Part shown: piece after piece, positions 1 to 9,722 of the stretch
How positions within the stretch are numbered: position 1 is the first letter of the stretch
Layout: each line of letters opens with the position of its first letter
Assembly: GCA_006386115.1 (NCBI GenBank)
Contig: VFIW01000188.1
Location: 1 to 32,027 of the forward strand
DNA length: 32,027 nucleotides
Direction: 5' to 3'
Source: Globisporangium splendens
Taxonomy: Eukaryota > Oomycota > Peronosporomycetes > Pythiales > Pythiaceae
The notes under the pieces: generated by a model
The model's database searches: none
What the model was told of the DNA's origin: nothing
Seen by the model: the letters and a program-made list of their open reading frames with translations, nothing else
Program-made: the position numbers and the translations under genes

Positions 1-309
1 GATACGTCGAAGGCGTTCCATGTGCCTGGATTCAAAGGCCAATTCGGGTTCATCACGTCTATGAGCGAGCATTTCTGTGGCTCGTGCAATCGCCTTCGTC
101 TCACAGCCGACGGCAACTTGAAAGTGTGTCTCTTTGGAAACTCCGAGGTGAGTCTTCGCGATGCGATGCGCTACAACATTCCGGACGACGATATCCGCGA
201 CATCATCGACGTAGCCGTGAAGCGAAAGAAGTTTGCGCTTGGCGGACATGGTGACATGTACGGCATCTCCAAAGCAAAGAACCGACCAATGATTCTCATT
301 GGCGGATAG
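1..309 (+). CDS. moaA: GTP 3',8-cyclase (MoaA / MOCS1A), C-terminal part
   Basis: This is the last ~102 codons of a radical-SAM GTP 3',8-cyclase, which carries out the first step of molybdenum cofactor synthesis (GTP to cyclic pyranopterin precursor), in mitochondria in most eukaryotes. The frame is open from base 1, so the 5' end lies outside the window. Seen directly: the C-terminal 4Fe-4S cysteine pattern ([14 protein letters not shown] followed by KVCLFG), preceded by [10 protein letters not shown], and a terminal Gly-Gly (MILIGG) just before TAG. In this family the C-terminal GG is needed for activity, so the natural end is present. No MoaC domain is fused after the stop. An upstream splice acceptor cannot be judged. 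The family call is firm; organelle location is inferred. Confidence 0.93.
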   Translation, partial: DTSKAFHVPGFKGQFGFITSMSEHFCGSCNRLRLTADGNLKVCLFGNSEVSLRDAMRYNIPDDDIRDIIDVAVKRKKFALGGHGDMYGISKAKNRPMILIGG

Positions 310-1132
310 ACGGCTGCTTTCTTGTCCGGTTCGCGCTAGATGATGGATAGCGGGTTCTTCGGATGTGTTGTTTGTCGCTTTTTGATCGTGTGTAGTAGAG
401 TTCGTCTTTTGGGTTTGCTTTGACTGTGCCCCATTGCCATGTACCATAGCGTCCAATTATGTTCGTCCACGGTACTTTCTTGTGACGAGAATGACGCACC
501 TGATAAGGACTTTTACTTCACGATCATCTTGCCAGACAAAGTAAGAATCGCACTTGCACGTCACGGCCACGCTGCTTCGACCCAGAACCGCGTACTTGCA
601 AAAAGAAAAAATCTTTCACGCAACTTGTACCCTGAACGAATTGTAACCTTCATGCAAACGTTCTTGGCCAACTTAACATGTAGGGAGAGTGTCTTTGTCC
701 TTCTTGCTTTCCTTTCGGCGCTATGCGATCCTTCATCCTCGTACAACCGCATCAGGCTCACCACATGAACTTCTCTCGCCACGAAAAAACAAACCGAGCG
801 CATCACACCTCGACTGCTGTATGAACTGGTTCTCATCCTTCACGTTCCCCATGTGTGCTTAGTCCTATGGCAAAGCAGCGCGTTCGTTAATTCGATATAC
901 GCAAGTATTCGGCTATCACAGAGCGACATGCCTCGGACAATCTGGCTCGAGGTGGACTGCTTCTTCCTCTGCTTCATTTCTCGTCTCTGTGTAGTGTAAA
1001 ATAATGAGCCATTCATCCTTCATCTCGGCAATTTAGCGAGAATTCAAATATACCTGCGAGAATCGTTTCGACGGCGGTCATTGGGGCTTTTGGTGATGCA
1101 ACGGCGACACAAACAGAAAATCAGCCTAGCAA
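310..1132. other. Intergenic spacer with no supported gene
   Basis: This 823-bp stretch lies between two convergent genes, the MoaA end and the SR-factor end. It presumably holds both 3' UTRs. An open frame of about 109 codons at 439-768 (+) has no recognisable domain or family look and is overlapped by another open frame on the other strand, so I do not call it. Confidence 0.5.
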
Positions 1133-1930
1133 TCAGAAACGGCACCCAACTAGAAAACTAACTACTACAAACCTTCCACGCGAGCGGGAGGTCGAGCGAG
1201 ATCGGCGTGGTCTACGCAATGACGCAACATCGTAAGATGGAAGCAAAGCAAAGCCGGGTTAGCAGGAAACACAGACACTGTCCACCCCAATGCTACTTAC
1301 GATAAAGGAGCTTCTCGCATCTGCTCAGGCGTCTTGCGTCGTTGTTGAGCAAACAACACTGCAATCTCACGTCCTTGGAACACCGTGCGATCCATCGCAT
1401 ATTTCACTTCGCGCGCTTCTCGTGAATCGTTAAACCTGATGCATCCAGAAAGTATCTCTCATGTCAGGATTATGCAACGTGCCACAGCTTTACAGCAACA
1501 GCATCGAAAGCAATCGCACTCACTCAATAAATGCAAATCCCCTTGGTTCGTTCGTCGTAAAGTCTTTCGGGAGATACACATCCCGGATGTCGCCATCTCT
1601 TCTCGAAAACGCGCGGCGCAGCTCATCTGACGTCGTGTCAGATCCAAGGTTGCGCACGAGCAGACTCTGCGGTCGTCCACCTCGGTCTCCAAATCGTCCA
1701 CGCGGTCCTCCTCGGTCATCACGTCCACGAGACCGCGATCGGCGCGGACTATCGCGTCGTCTTCGGTTGCCTCCACGATCTCGTTCACGCGAGCGGGACG
1801 ATGACCGCGATCTTTGCCTTTTCGACACGGACCGCGAGCGAGACCGATCGCGCCGCGATACGCCACTGCGGCTCTTGCTGGGACTGCGACTCGCGCTACG
1901 ACGGCGCGGCGATGCAGACCGACGCCTCAT
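1133..1930 (-). CDS. SC35-like serine/arginine-rich splicing factor (3 exons)
   Basis: Exons on the minus strand are 1930-1524, 1435-1301 and 1211-1133, with introns of 88 and 89 bp (donors GTGAGT and GTAAGT), giving 206 residues in one frame. Residues 1-87 are rich in RS/SR/RD dipeptides. An RRM spans about 88-165, with RNP2 LLVRNL, RNP1 RGFAFIEF (split by intron 1 inside a Glu codon) and the tail IAVLFAQQRRKTPEQMRE that is typical of SCL/SC35-like factors. A short RS tail (PRRSRSTSRSRG) comes from exon 3. The role is nuclear pre-mRNA splicing through RNA binding and RS-domain contacts. The start at 1930 is chosen because an initiator-like element lies at 1968-1986; an in-frame ATG at 2083 would be upstream of it. 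The last ~12 residues are uncertain, since a further intron could exist. Confidence 0.83.
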
Positions 1931-1967
1931 TCTCTTCTCTTGTGCGGAGTGTGTGTGCGCGGAAGGC

Positions 1968-1986
1968 GGCAAATGCGCGAATGCGG
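1968..1986 (-). promoter_or_regulatory. Oomycete initiator-like element of the SR-factor gene
   Basis: Read on the minus strand this is CCGCATTCGCGCATTTGCC, close to the oomycete initiator consensus (TCATTYYNCAWTTT plus pyrimidines), about 40-55 bp upstream of the chosen ATG. It helps decide the start codon. Confidence 0.5.
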
Positions 1987-2186
1987 GGTTGCACTTGCGC
2001 CGTCGTTTCCTTTCCTTTTGGCCATGAAAAGAAAGCGCGCGATCTTCAAGAGGCGTGTGCCCATCCCCACATACAAACGTCAAGTGTATTTAACCTCTGC
2101 AATCGCATAATTGCATGCAATTAGGGAGAAAGTTGCCGTGTATCCATGTTGTGTGTGTTGCCTATTAGAGCGCTCTAGTGTGTGGC

Positions 2187-3744
2187 TTAGGAGCGCGGAC
2201 GCTTGCGCTGCACGGGCGTGGGCGAGCCGAGCTCGACGCAGCGCTCGTACGCGGCCCAGATCGAGTCGGCGATGACGGCGCGGAAGCCGTTCTTCTCGGC
2301 GCGGTAGAGCGCCGCGGCCGTCGTGCCACCCGGCGACGTGATGTTGTTGCGCAGCACCACCGGGTGAACGTCCGACGCCTGCATGTACAGCGCCGAGCCG
2401 AGCATCGTCTGCTGCACGAGTTTCTTTTGGGTGCATGCATGACATCAGAGATTAGTACATTGCGCGCATGCGATAAGGGTGGAAGAAGCAGAGACATTAC
2501 CGTCGCGACGGCGCGAGAGAAGCCCATGTGCACGCCCGTGTCGATCATCGCCTCGGCGACCAAGAAGAAGTACGCTGTAGGCATTTACACATGCCAGTAA
2601 GCTGGTCAGTGCAGGCTAGGAGTACACACAGGGTTGAGAACGCACCTGGTCCCGTTCCCGAGAGCGCTGTCGCCATATCTAGCGAGCTCTCGTCGTCAAC
2701 AAACACTTCAATACCGAATGCGCCGAGGATGCTTTTCGTCTGTCCGTCACCATTCAAAGACAAGGATCATAAGAAGATGGCAGCAATGAAAGCGATATGC
2801 TGGCTAAGCGAAGCGTACCAGTGCGTGCTGCTCCTCGGTGACTTCGGACGATTGCGACCAGACCGTCATGCCTTCTCCGATCATCGCTGGCGTGTTTGGC
2901 ATCGTTCGGATGATGCGGCTCTCAGTACCAAGAATCGCCTGCATGCCTATCAATAAACGACAAAAGAGCGAAGAGGTGAGTGGAATAGGCACAGCACGCA
3001 AGCGCATTGAATAATGCAAGCGACTCCTCTATACCGTCAATGGTAGCGCCAGCGACAACGGAGATCACGAGCGCATCAGGTTTCATCGCACCGTGGAAGC
3101 TCTCCATCACCTAATGACATCAATACGTTGGTGATTAATTTCCCTGTCTGTATCAAGCAACAAGCAAACTATGAGTGCACCTCTTTGAGCACTTGTGGCT
3201 TGACAGCCATGACGATGACATCGGCGCCCCTCACAGCAGTGACATTGCGGTCGCTCGTCATGATGTCCTTGCTCTGGTACTTCTTGCGGATATCTACAGC
3301 GCATTTGCATCGCATTAGCATCACTCGCCTCTCACACACTAGCAAAATGCGCACTTACTCACCAGGATTTGGATCCGACACCACAATCTTTTCACGCGGG
3401 ATAAGCTCTTCGGAGAGCACGCCAGTGATGATGGCTTCAGCCATGTTGCCGCCGCCGACGACGGCAATGCGGCCGATGTTGAGCTGCTCCTTCGGCTCAT
3501 CGTTGCCCTGTTTGCCGCGCTTCTGGCGCGAGTACGACGACGCAAAGCGTTCGCTCATGGTACTGAATAGCGCGACGCCACTGGAGCTGGATGCGCCGCA
3601 CGTTGCCACCACCGAGCGCGTCGCACTGAAGCGCAGTGCGGAGGATCTGGAGGACGCCACGCGAGCGGAGACGGCGCCGCGACGAGACGCAGTGGCAGCG
3701 AGTCGCTGCAGCATGGAGGAGCGCGTCGTGCAGTAGGAGAGCAT
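2187..3744 (-). CDS. Pyrroline-5-carboxylate reductase (7 exons)
   Basis: This enzyme reduces pyrroline-5-carboxylate to proline with NAD(P)H, the last step of proline synthesis. Minus-strand exons are 3744-3363, 3293-3181, 3110-3035, 2946-2819, 2739-2646, 2574-2501 and 2423-2187; introns are 69-88 bp and all phases agree, giving 367 residues. The dinucleotide-binding start [12 protein letters not shown] is at about residues 93-104. It is followed by [35 protein letters not shown] and the C-terminal dimerisation region with ALSGTGPAYFF and [14 protein letters not shown], the P5CR signature. About 88 residues precede the catalytic core. They are rich in Arg, Ser and Ala with almost no acidic residues at first, so a mitochondrial presequence is likely (inference). 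A second in-frame ATG at 3714 is possible. The acceptor of the last exon (CAAAAG) is weak but gives the expected protein. Confidence 0.93.
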
Positions 3745-3771
3745 TCGTAGCGAGAGATCTGCGGATGCGGT

Positions 3772-3790
3772 GGAAAATGCGCAAATGACC
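3772..3790 (-). promoter_or_regulatory. Oomycete initiator-like element of the P5CR gene
   Basis: The minus strand reads GGTCATTTGCGCATTTTCC, matching both halves of the oomycete initiator (TCATT and CATTTT with a pyrimidine tail) with one extra base between them. It ends about 27 bp before the ATG at 3744 and supports that start. Confidence 0.55.
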
Positions 3791-4506
3791 AGCCAGCAGG
3801 TGCGGCATATCTTGTTGGGTTGGACAGGTGTATCGTTTCTGATAAACCATAGCCTGCCTAAAGCATTTGGCATGAAGTGAGTCTTGCGACATCTGTGCAT
3901 ATGACATATCACATACCCTCTGTATAGCAATGGGATATTGCTGGGAGTGGGACCAGTCGATTGCGCATTGCGATGATGGGAGTGCGATAATGCGACAGGC
4001 AAGCAGCAAGCGCACGTCATATTTTGAACCTTTCCGTCGGCTTGAAGCCACAGGAAGAAATTGTGTGGAGGCAGCCAGAGGTTGACGCTGCCGATCGCTG
4101 CCTCATGCTCTACACTGCTAGACGCGATTTGATGCTCGACATTCCTGTGAAAAGCTGCAGCGAAATGCACGAAGAGCACGGCAAAGGTGTCACTGTGAGA
4201 TGGTGGTGAATCCACTCAGGGGAGCTTCGCTGTGATCACTTTTCTGCTTCCGTGGATATCAAACCGGGGCAACGCTTGAATATGTTTTCAAACAATCGCC
4301 GCTCCATACTGCAACAAGCAGCCCTCGCTCGACTCAGTTCACAGAAGGTTCTTCGCATCCCACTGTGGCACAACGAGTGATTTTTTCCCCCTCGGTCTAA
4401 ATGGTTGGACCCTTCGTTTGCCTGTCGATCAGTCATTCCCGGTTCTTCGTCCAAGCCCCTAGATAAGCGCTGTTTGCTCCTGTACGGTGGCTGGCATTCC
4501 AGATCG
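3791..4506. other. Spacer between P5CR promoter and kinase remnant
   Basis: About 700 bp without a convincing gene. The open frames seen here on both strands run through the P5CR promoter or lack family features. The right part may hold the decayed promoter and 5' end of the kinase pseudogene that follows. Confidence 0.4.
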
Positions 4507-5640
4507 ATGGCCGACGAGGGCGGTTCACCGATCGTGACAATGGTCCAGACGGATGTGTCGCTGTACAAGACCATGGGTAAAGCTCTGCTTGCCGTCCAAG
4601 CTCAATGCAGCGAAATGTTCGAATCCCAAGACATGTGTGCGCATGTTCTCCACCGTCTGCAAGAGATTTACCGTCAGATCACCCAAGTTGACACACAAGC
4701 AAATATATCATATCTCAAGCGGTAGAGCCGGGTGTTATTTCGCTGTCACGAGTTCCTAAACAAATTCAAAGGAAAACCTCTGGCCATGCGTCTCGTGTGC
4801 AATCGCGTGGTTGTTCACAAGATCAAGGAGGTTCATGCCGAGATCGACAAGCTGCTTCAACTCCTTGGTCTCTCAAAGAGCGACGCCCTGCACAACTAGA
4901 AACGTCGATGGACGGAGTTTCAAGCCGTGCTGCTGCTTGAATTCGAAGCGCTGAGCAAGAACGCAGTCGAGCTCATGAGAGATCTTAGAACTCGAGAGAG
5001 TCAGGGCGAAGTGCTAGGTCTTCTGAAGTTCGAGAGCAAACAGACGTCTGGTGAGGGTTGGCACTCCGAATCCGAACTCGGAATACTCAATGCTGCTTTC
5101 GTCCAAATCGTGCGCATCTCTCGAACTGAAGTACCCCGTAGCCCCGACTGGCTCGATCCTTTCCATGAGATCGAGCTACGCAATACGTCGTTAAAGTGGC
5201 AGCGCGGAACTTACGTGGGTTCAAAAGTTGCCATCAAGCGAGCCCCACTTTTGAGCATACAGCAGACAGACACGCATTTGTTGATCGCGTCAGCGACTGG
5301 TATGCAATGAACTTCCTCCATGTTGTGCAGCTTTTCGGGGCATGCCACGTTGGAGATTCTTTCACGGTTTGTGAACATGCCGGCAACGGTACACTCGGTG
5401 AGTATTTGACCAAGAGCGACAGCAAGGCTCAAGTGTGGCAAAATTTGTACGAGGCAGCTCCTGGTCTCCAGTTCATTCACTCTAGAAAAATTGTCCACAG
5501 CGATATTCGATGCAAAAACATTCTGATTGGAACAGATAAGAAAACGAAAATCAAGATCAGCTCAAGCTTGATGTCTGAGGAGAGCAGCGAGCCCGTATCC
5601 TTTGAATCCGACATCCTTCGGGCGATGGGGGACATGGTCA
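4507..5640 (+). pseudogene. Decayed TKL-like protein kinase
   Basis: One reading frame beginning at the ATG at 4507 carries a helical N-terminal region (ALLAVQAQCSEMFESQDMCA, then NKFKGKPLAMRLVCNRVVVH) of the type found before kinase domains in oomycete TKL kinases. It is broken by in-frame TAG codons at 4723-4725 and 4897-4899; the second sits in HN*KRRW. The kinase domain starts with the beta-3 lysine motif (SKVAIKR, near 5222-5245). The frame shifts by about 5240-5270 and continues with HVVQLFGACHVG, VCEHAGNGTL and the catalytic loop KIVHSDIRCKNILIG, where HRD has become HSD. No DFG motif is visible in the expected place (KIKISSSLM), and similarity ends near 5640. Two stops, a frameshift, altered catalytic motifs and loss of the C-lobe make this a pseudogene. 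Confidence 0.8.
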
Positions 5641-5644
5641 GCAC

Positions 5645-6110
5645 CATGGCCAGACTGAAGCTCAAGTACACCCACAGCGACACCATACTGCCAGCCTCCT
5701 TTAACTGGAGAAAGTTGTCCAGGACCACCAGCCACACCTCGACGCCTTGCAGGTTCTCCACGGGCTCCCATGTGCACTGGGAGTCTTCGGGGTCGCCTTC
5801 GTGCAGCACCCACTTGACGCAGTGCTTGAGGACGCCGTCAATGTCCACCGCCCGGTCGGTCATCGCCTCGATCTCGCGGATTTCGATCTCTGGGACACCG
5901 ATTTCAACGTCGTAAGCTGGTTTGCGCCGCACAGAAGTGCGCGTGTCTTGATCCACCGTTGTCGTCGCTGATGGCAGCATCCTAGGTAGGAGCAGTGGAA
6001 ACGATGGTCACTGGACGCCGCTTGACCTCCTCCACCACCACGTCGCGGTCTTCAGAGCCCGGCGGCGCGTCGGCAGCAGCATCGATCGTCACTTCCACGT
6101 TCACACGCAT
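5645..6110 (-). pseudogene. Broken chromodomain protein remnant
   Basis: Read on the minus strand, an ATG at 6110 opens a frame of about 42 codons ending in TAG near 5985. One base off, the frame beginning at 5980 carries a chromodomain-like block: IREIEAMTDRAVDIDGV, then KHCVKWVLHEGDPEDS and CTWEPVENLQG, matching the KW-x-G-x-x-x-x-x-TWEP-x-x-NL chromodomain core. A single extra T just before AGGATG would explain the break. After VVLDNFLQLKEAG (about 5680) the frame runs antisense into the kinase remnant, so the C-terminus is lost. It could be a fragment of a chromatin protein or of the integrase tail of a Ty3-type chromovirus. The chromodomain is fairly clear; the parent gene is not. Confidence 0.6.
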
Positions 6111-6349
6111 CGTCGTCGAGTGAAAACGAGCTCAAAGTTGGACACGATGCATCATAAAAAAAAACGATTCCACTCGGTTGGGGATTTTAAAATCGATCCC
6201 CTATGTAATATGATTTACTTCCACAAAGAAATCTATTGTTGATTAGCTTGTAAATTAATACCTTCTCTATAAAGATCAGTTGGATGTGACAGCCGGTTTT
6301 CGCCAAATGGCTCGAGTCGAACATCATTCGAATTGCTGAGAGATCGACA
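6111..6349. other. AT-rich spacer upstream of the ITFG2-like gene
   Basis: This spacer holds a run of nine A, an imperfect inverted repeat around GGGGATTTTAAAATCGATCC (6180-6201) and a TATAAA at about 6268-6273. It probably contains the promoter of the following + strand gene. No gene is seen in it. Confidence 0.4.
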
Positions 6350-8408
6350 ATGCGGCAGGCGAGTGAACCGAGTCTGCGGATATGCTGCGTGCGTATGACG
6401 AATAGCTGCACGTATTCACTGTCTTCTCTATTGGTGTCCTGTGCCTGTAGCTTGAGGTCGTACCGACGCACGTGGCGCAGCTGGACGGCAAGATCCTACC
6501 GAACGCGCACGCGATCGGCGACGTCGACTGCGACGACGCCACGGAGCTCATCTTCGGCTCCATCACGGGCACCATCGCCATGTTCAAGGTATGAAACCAA
6601 TGATACAATGCAAAGACCTATAAGCAGCATGTGCTGTACGTACTGATGCGCTCTCTGTGTGTGCTTCGTATGACTCAGGCTGAAGCGGATCGCCTCGTCA
6701 AGTGGCGCTGGTGCAGTGTCGACGGCTCCATCACGGCCATCTGTGTCGACGTGTCTGCAAACGATGTACGCTACCCGAGTTATGCTTATTCCCTCGTCTT
6801 ATAAGCGATATCGCAGCCATTATATGAGTCTCTCTGTGTGAATATCTGTGTATTCATAGGCGCGCATCTTCGTGGCGACCGCGGAAGGTTCCTGCTTTGT
6901 GTTCCAGTTCACGGAAAGCGGCGACGAGTTTCGTCCGTCGTCGGAGTTTGTACGTAAACACTAAACAACAGTGGTAACCGCGTTTAAATGCTCGCGGCTG
7001 TGACTAATATTACGTGTGTGTCGTTTGCGTCTGTGGAAACTAGCGCGTGTCGTTGAATGTGTGTGATCTGGCTGTGCTGGATGGAGATCTCGTTGTGGGT
7101 ACGCGCGACGGAGGACTCTACACGTACCGCGCAGACGCCAATGCCGTACGTCTCTCCATCTCGTTCTTGGTAGTAATGGCAGTGTCCCTCTTCGTTGCTA
7201 ATCACTGCTGTATTGACATGTGCAGCTTGGTGGGTACAAACAACTCGAGAAATTCGAGATCAAGCGCGAAATCGAATCGTTCCAGCTGCTCAACGCTACT
7301 GCCAAGACTGGCACCGCCACCAACGGCCAGTTGCTGGTTCGGTGCACGTCGGGCGAGTGGTTTCACATCACGACGCTCTCGGAGCAGCAAAAGAAGCGAA
7401 CGGTGCAGGTCTGGAAACGCCCTGTGCAAGAGGACGACGTCGCATTTATTGTTGACGGCATTCAGAACCAAGGCGGTGAGTCCCAGATCGCGCTGGCATC
7501 CGTAACCGGCAAGATCTCGGTCTTGAATGCTACCCACGAGAAGCAATGGACTCTAAAGGTGCGTGGATAAAGGCTTCTGAGCTATCATGCACTGTATGCA
7601 AGATACCTGCTCACTCGTATTTTGGTTTGTTATTGCTCATGCAGGTCCCAGAAGCAGTCGTCGCGATCGACAGACTGACTTTAGCAAACTTGTCCACAAA
7701 GACCCGCAACGACGTGGTACTTTTTCTATTCCATTTGCATCAACTCACCAAAATGGGGGATCTGACATGCGATCATATCATCTTTGTTGTGTTAGCTTGT
7801 CGCATGCACCTGGAGCGGATGCGTGTACGTCATGCAAGATTCAAATGCAGTGCTTCGCTTCCGGATGTTGTATCCAGCCTCATTCATGTTTTGCGGTGCG
7901 AGAAATCTCTCCGAGCATGCTTCACTTTCGCGTTGGGGGTATCGCGTTGTACTGATTGGTGATCACTTTGTCTTTCCTGACAGCCGACATCTACGAAAAC
8001 TCGGAGAAGTCCGAGCGGTTTCTCGTCGGGATCAGCACTTCCGGCGCCATCTTTGTGTTCCGCGACTTGGAGCGCACGCTGGCATACGCAATGACGAGAT
8101 CCCCTTTGGTGCGTTTGGTGCAGCCGTGTTGTTGTGAGAAAGAGGGCATTTTGTGATCTCACCATGCTGCTATTTCCTTATCGTTCAATGGTTTGCAGCT
8201 TGATACCATCTGCCAGAGTGAGCTCTTCCTGCAGATGGACACGGACGAGAAGCGTCACGAGATAATCACGCGCCTGGCTCAAAAGCAAACAAAGGATGGC
8301 TCCTCTTTATTAGCAGCAGAGTTACTCGCCGACAAGCCGAACCCGACGATTGAGGACATTGTCAGACTCGCTGTCGCCTCGACGCCTGCATCCCTAGGTC
8401 TCTCGTAG
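6350..8408 (+). CDS. ITFG2-like protein, KICSTOR-type beta-propeller (10 exons)
   Basis: Ten exons join in phase: 6350-6388, 6451-6588, 6679-6765, 6860-6949, 7044-7145, 7226-7558, 7645-7716, 7796-7895, 7984-8108 and 8199-8408. They give 431 residues, close to human ITFG2 (about 447). FG-GAP/WD-like blades are visible: AIGDVDCDDATELIFGSITG, then LAVLDGDLVVGTRDGGLYTY, NDVLVACTWSGCVYVMQDSN and FLVGISTSGAIFVF. They occur in the same order as the family blades LGDVDND..ELVVGD, ELVVGY and CAWDGQTYIID. In animals ITFG2 belongs to KICSTOR, which places GATOR1 on lysosomes to restrain TORC1 when amino acids are scarce; the same role here is inferred. Exon 1 (13 codons, GTGCGT donor) is the least certain. 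The gene converges on the ELMO-domain gene with 63 bp between stops. Confidence 0.75.
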
Positions 8409-8471
8409 TGATATAATACTTGCTTCGTTCACGCGTTTGGTCATGAGCACATTCCGTTTCTTTCTGCTTAA

Positions 8472-9722
8472 TTACCAATTTTGCATTTGGTGGGCAATCT
8501 CAACGAGCGCTGCCACCGACTCGGGACTCCGTCGCAGCAGTTCCTGAGAAAACTCGGCGACGTACTCCAGGTGCGCGCCAATCTCGGTCGATTTACTCGA
8601 GTTCATCTTCCACGACTGGTCAAACGCACGGAACGCGATGCTGAAGAGCTCGAAAAACGCGATTGGGTCTTCAAACAATCGCCAGAACGGCCGCTCTGAA
8701 CCGAGACATCCCCCATCTTTCAGCTGCAGCAGGTCTGCGACCAGGAACGATACTTGGGTGCCCACCAGAGCGTAGGGATACGACGCTGGTCCCGGAGTAG
8801 ACTGGTCCTTGAGGATCGGCAGCGCCACGTTGCGGTGCACTTCGTGGAAGAACACGAGGCACTGAAGCGGCAGCACGAACTGGAGCTCTCGCAGCGGATC
8901 GTCGTAGCGGAACCCAAACACTTCCCAACCAGCACCACGCAACGTCAGCGGTTGCGCGTCGTAGCAGGTTACCCAGAGGCGGTTCAGCAAGTCCACGTGG
9001 TCCCGATTGCTCTCATACAGAGGCGCTTTCAAGGCGCCTACGAGCTTTGCCAACTGCGCGAGCGCTGGTGCTGTCGGCGGCATGCTCGCCGAGCCGCCAG
9101 CAGTGCCCGCGATTACTTTCTCCCACATCTTGGCAGACTTCTTCTGGATGGTCTGCGCCATCGCCGACGTCTTCATCTTGGACGCAAGTGCTTTCTTCAC
9201 GCCCGAGAGCACGCTGGACACGTCCTGCATCTGCTGCTGCTGTGACGATTGCTGGTGCTGCATGGACTCGCGACTGCTCTGGCTCTTGGTGTAGTACTGG
9301 TGGTGCGCGTGGAAGTACGCGGCGAACTGTCGGTCCTCAGGCACGTCCACGAGGTCGCCTGGCTCCTGTTTCACAGCGTCTGCTGCGTCGTCCTGTGGCT
9401 CGTGCGAGAGCTGCAGCACTTTGACGCGGATCTCGCGCCCGCCCGAGTGGCTCTTGGTCACAGGCAGCACGTGGTGTGGCTCGCTCAGGTCGAGCCAGCA
9501 GTAGGACGCCGCCTTGCCGCCGTTGAGCACATGTTGAAGTCGGAAGTGATACTGGCCATCGAACGGGAACTTGCGCCGCAGCTCGCCGAGCGTGGGCTCG
9601 CTGGACAGCAGGATGGATGACACGCACTCCTCGCGCACGGTCGCGTCTTCCGCTAGCATGTGCTGGAAGAAGTAGCGGCAGAGCACGGCGCCGTCGGCCG
9701 CTTCCTCGTAGCGCTGCGCCAT
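8472..9722 (-). CDS. ELMO-domain protein with DIX-like N-terminus
   Basis: A single exon of 416 residues. Residues ~240-400 form an ELMO domain: LLNRLW, then GWEVFGFRYDDPLREL (266-280), LQCLVFFHE, SYPYALVGTQVSFLVADLLQ (314-333) and FFELFSIAFRAFDQSW. ELMO-domain proteins either help activate Rac-type GTPases or act as ARF/ARL GAPs (ELMOD type). The usual GAP arginine lies in a T-D-F-R-G motif; here the aligned stretch is LRELQF, with Gln in the Arg place. Residues ~10-106 (EPTLGELRRKFPFDGQYHFR, CWLDLSEPHHVLP, EIRVKVLQL) look like a DIX fold, a head-to-tail polymerising module. Residues 145-170 are Gln/Ser-rich. The ELMO call is strong and the DIX call moderate. It is transcribed divergently from the FANCM-like gene. 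Confidence 0.85.
   Translation of the reverse strand: MAQRYEEAADGAVLCRYFFQHMLAEDATVREECVSSILLSSEPTLGELRRKFPFDGQYHFRLQHVLNGGKAASYCWLDLSEPHHVLPVTKSHSGGREIRVKVLQLSHEPQDDAADAVKQEPGDLVDVPEDRQFAAYFHAHHQYYTKSQSSRESMQHQQSSQQQQMQDVSSVLSGVKKALASKMKTSAMAQTIQKKSAKMWEKVIAGTAGGSASMPPTAPALAQLAKLVGALKAPLYESNRDHVDLLNRLWVTCYDAQPLTLRGAGWEVFGFRYDDPLRELQFVLPLQCLVFFHEVHRNVALPILKDQSTPGPASYPYALVGTQVSFLVADLLQLKDGGCLGSERPFWRLFEDPIAFFELFSIAFRAFDQSWKMNSSKSTEIGAHLEYVAEFSQELLRRSPESVAALVEIAHQMQNW

Noticed and set aside
439..768. Open frame of 109 codons between MoaA and the SR factor
   Set aside because: No domain, no plausible promoter, and an equally long frame on the other strand.
1461..2027. Open plus-strand frame of 188 codons rich in Arg/Asp
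   Set aside because: It is the antisense of the SR-factor exon; the low-complexity RS codons create it.
1931..2083. Earlier in-frame ATG of the SR-factor gene
   Set aside because: It lies upstream of the initiator-like element at 1968-1986 and encodes a non-RS, His/Pro-rich stretch.
5641..5915. Continuation of the kinase frame to 5915
   Set aside because: These residues are the antisense of the chromodomain block and lack kinase C-lobe motifs.
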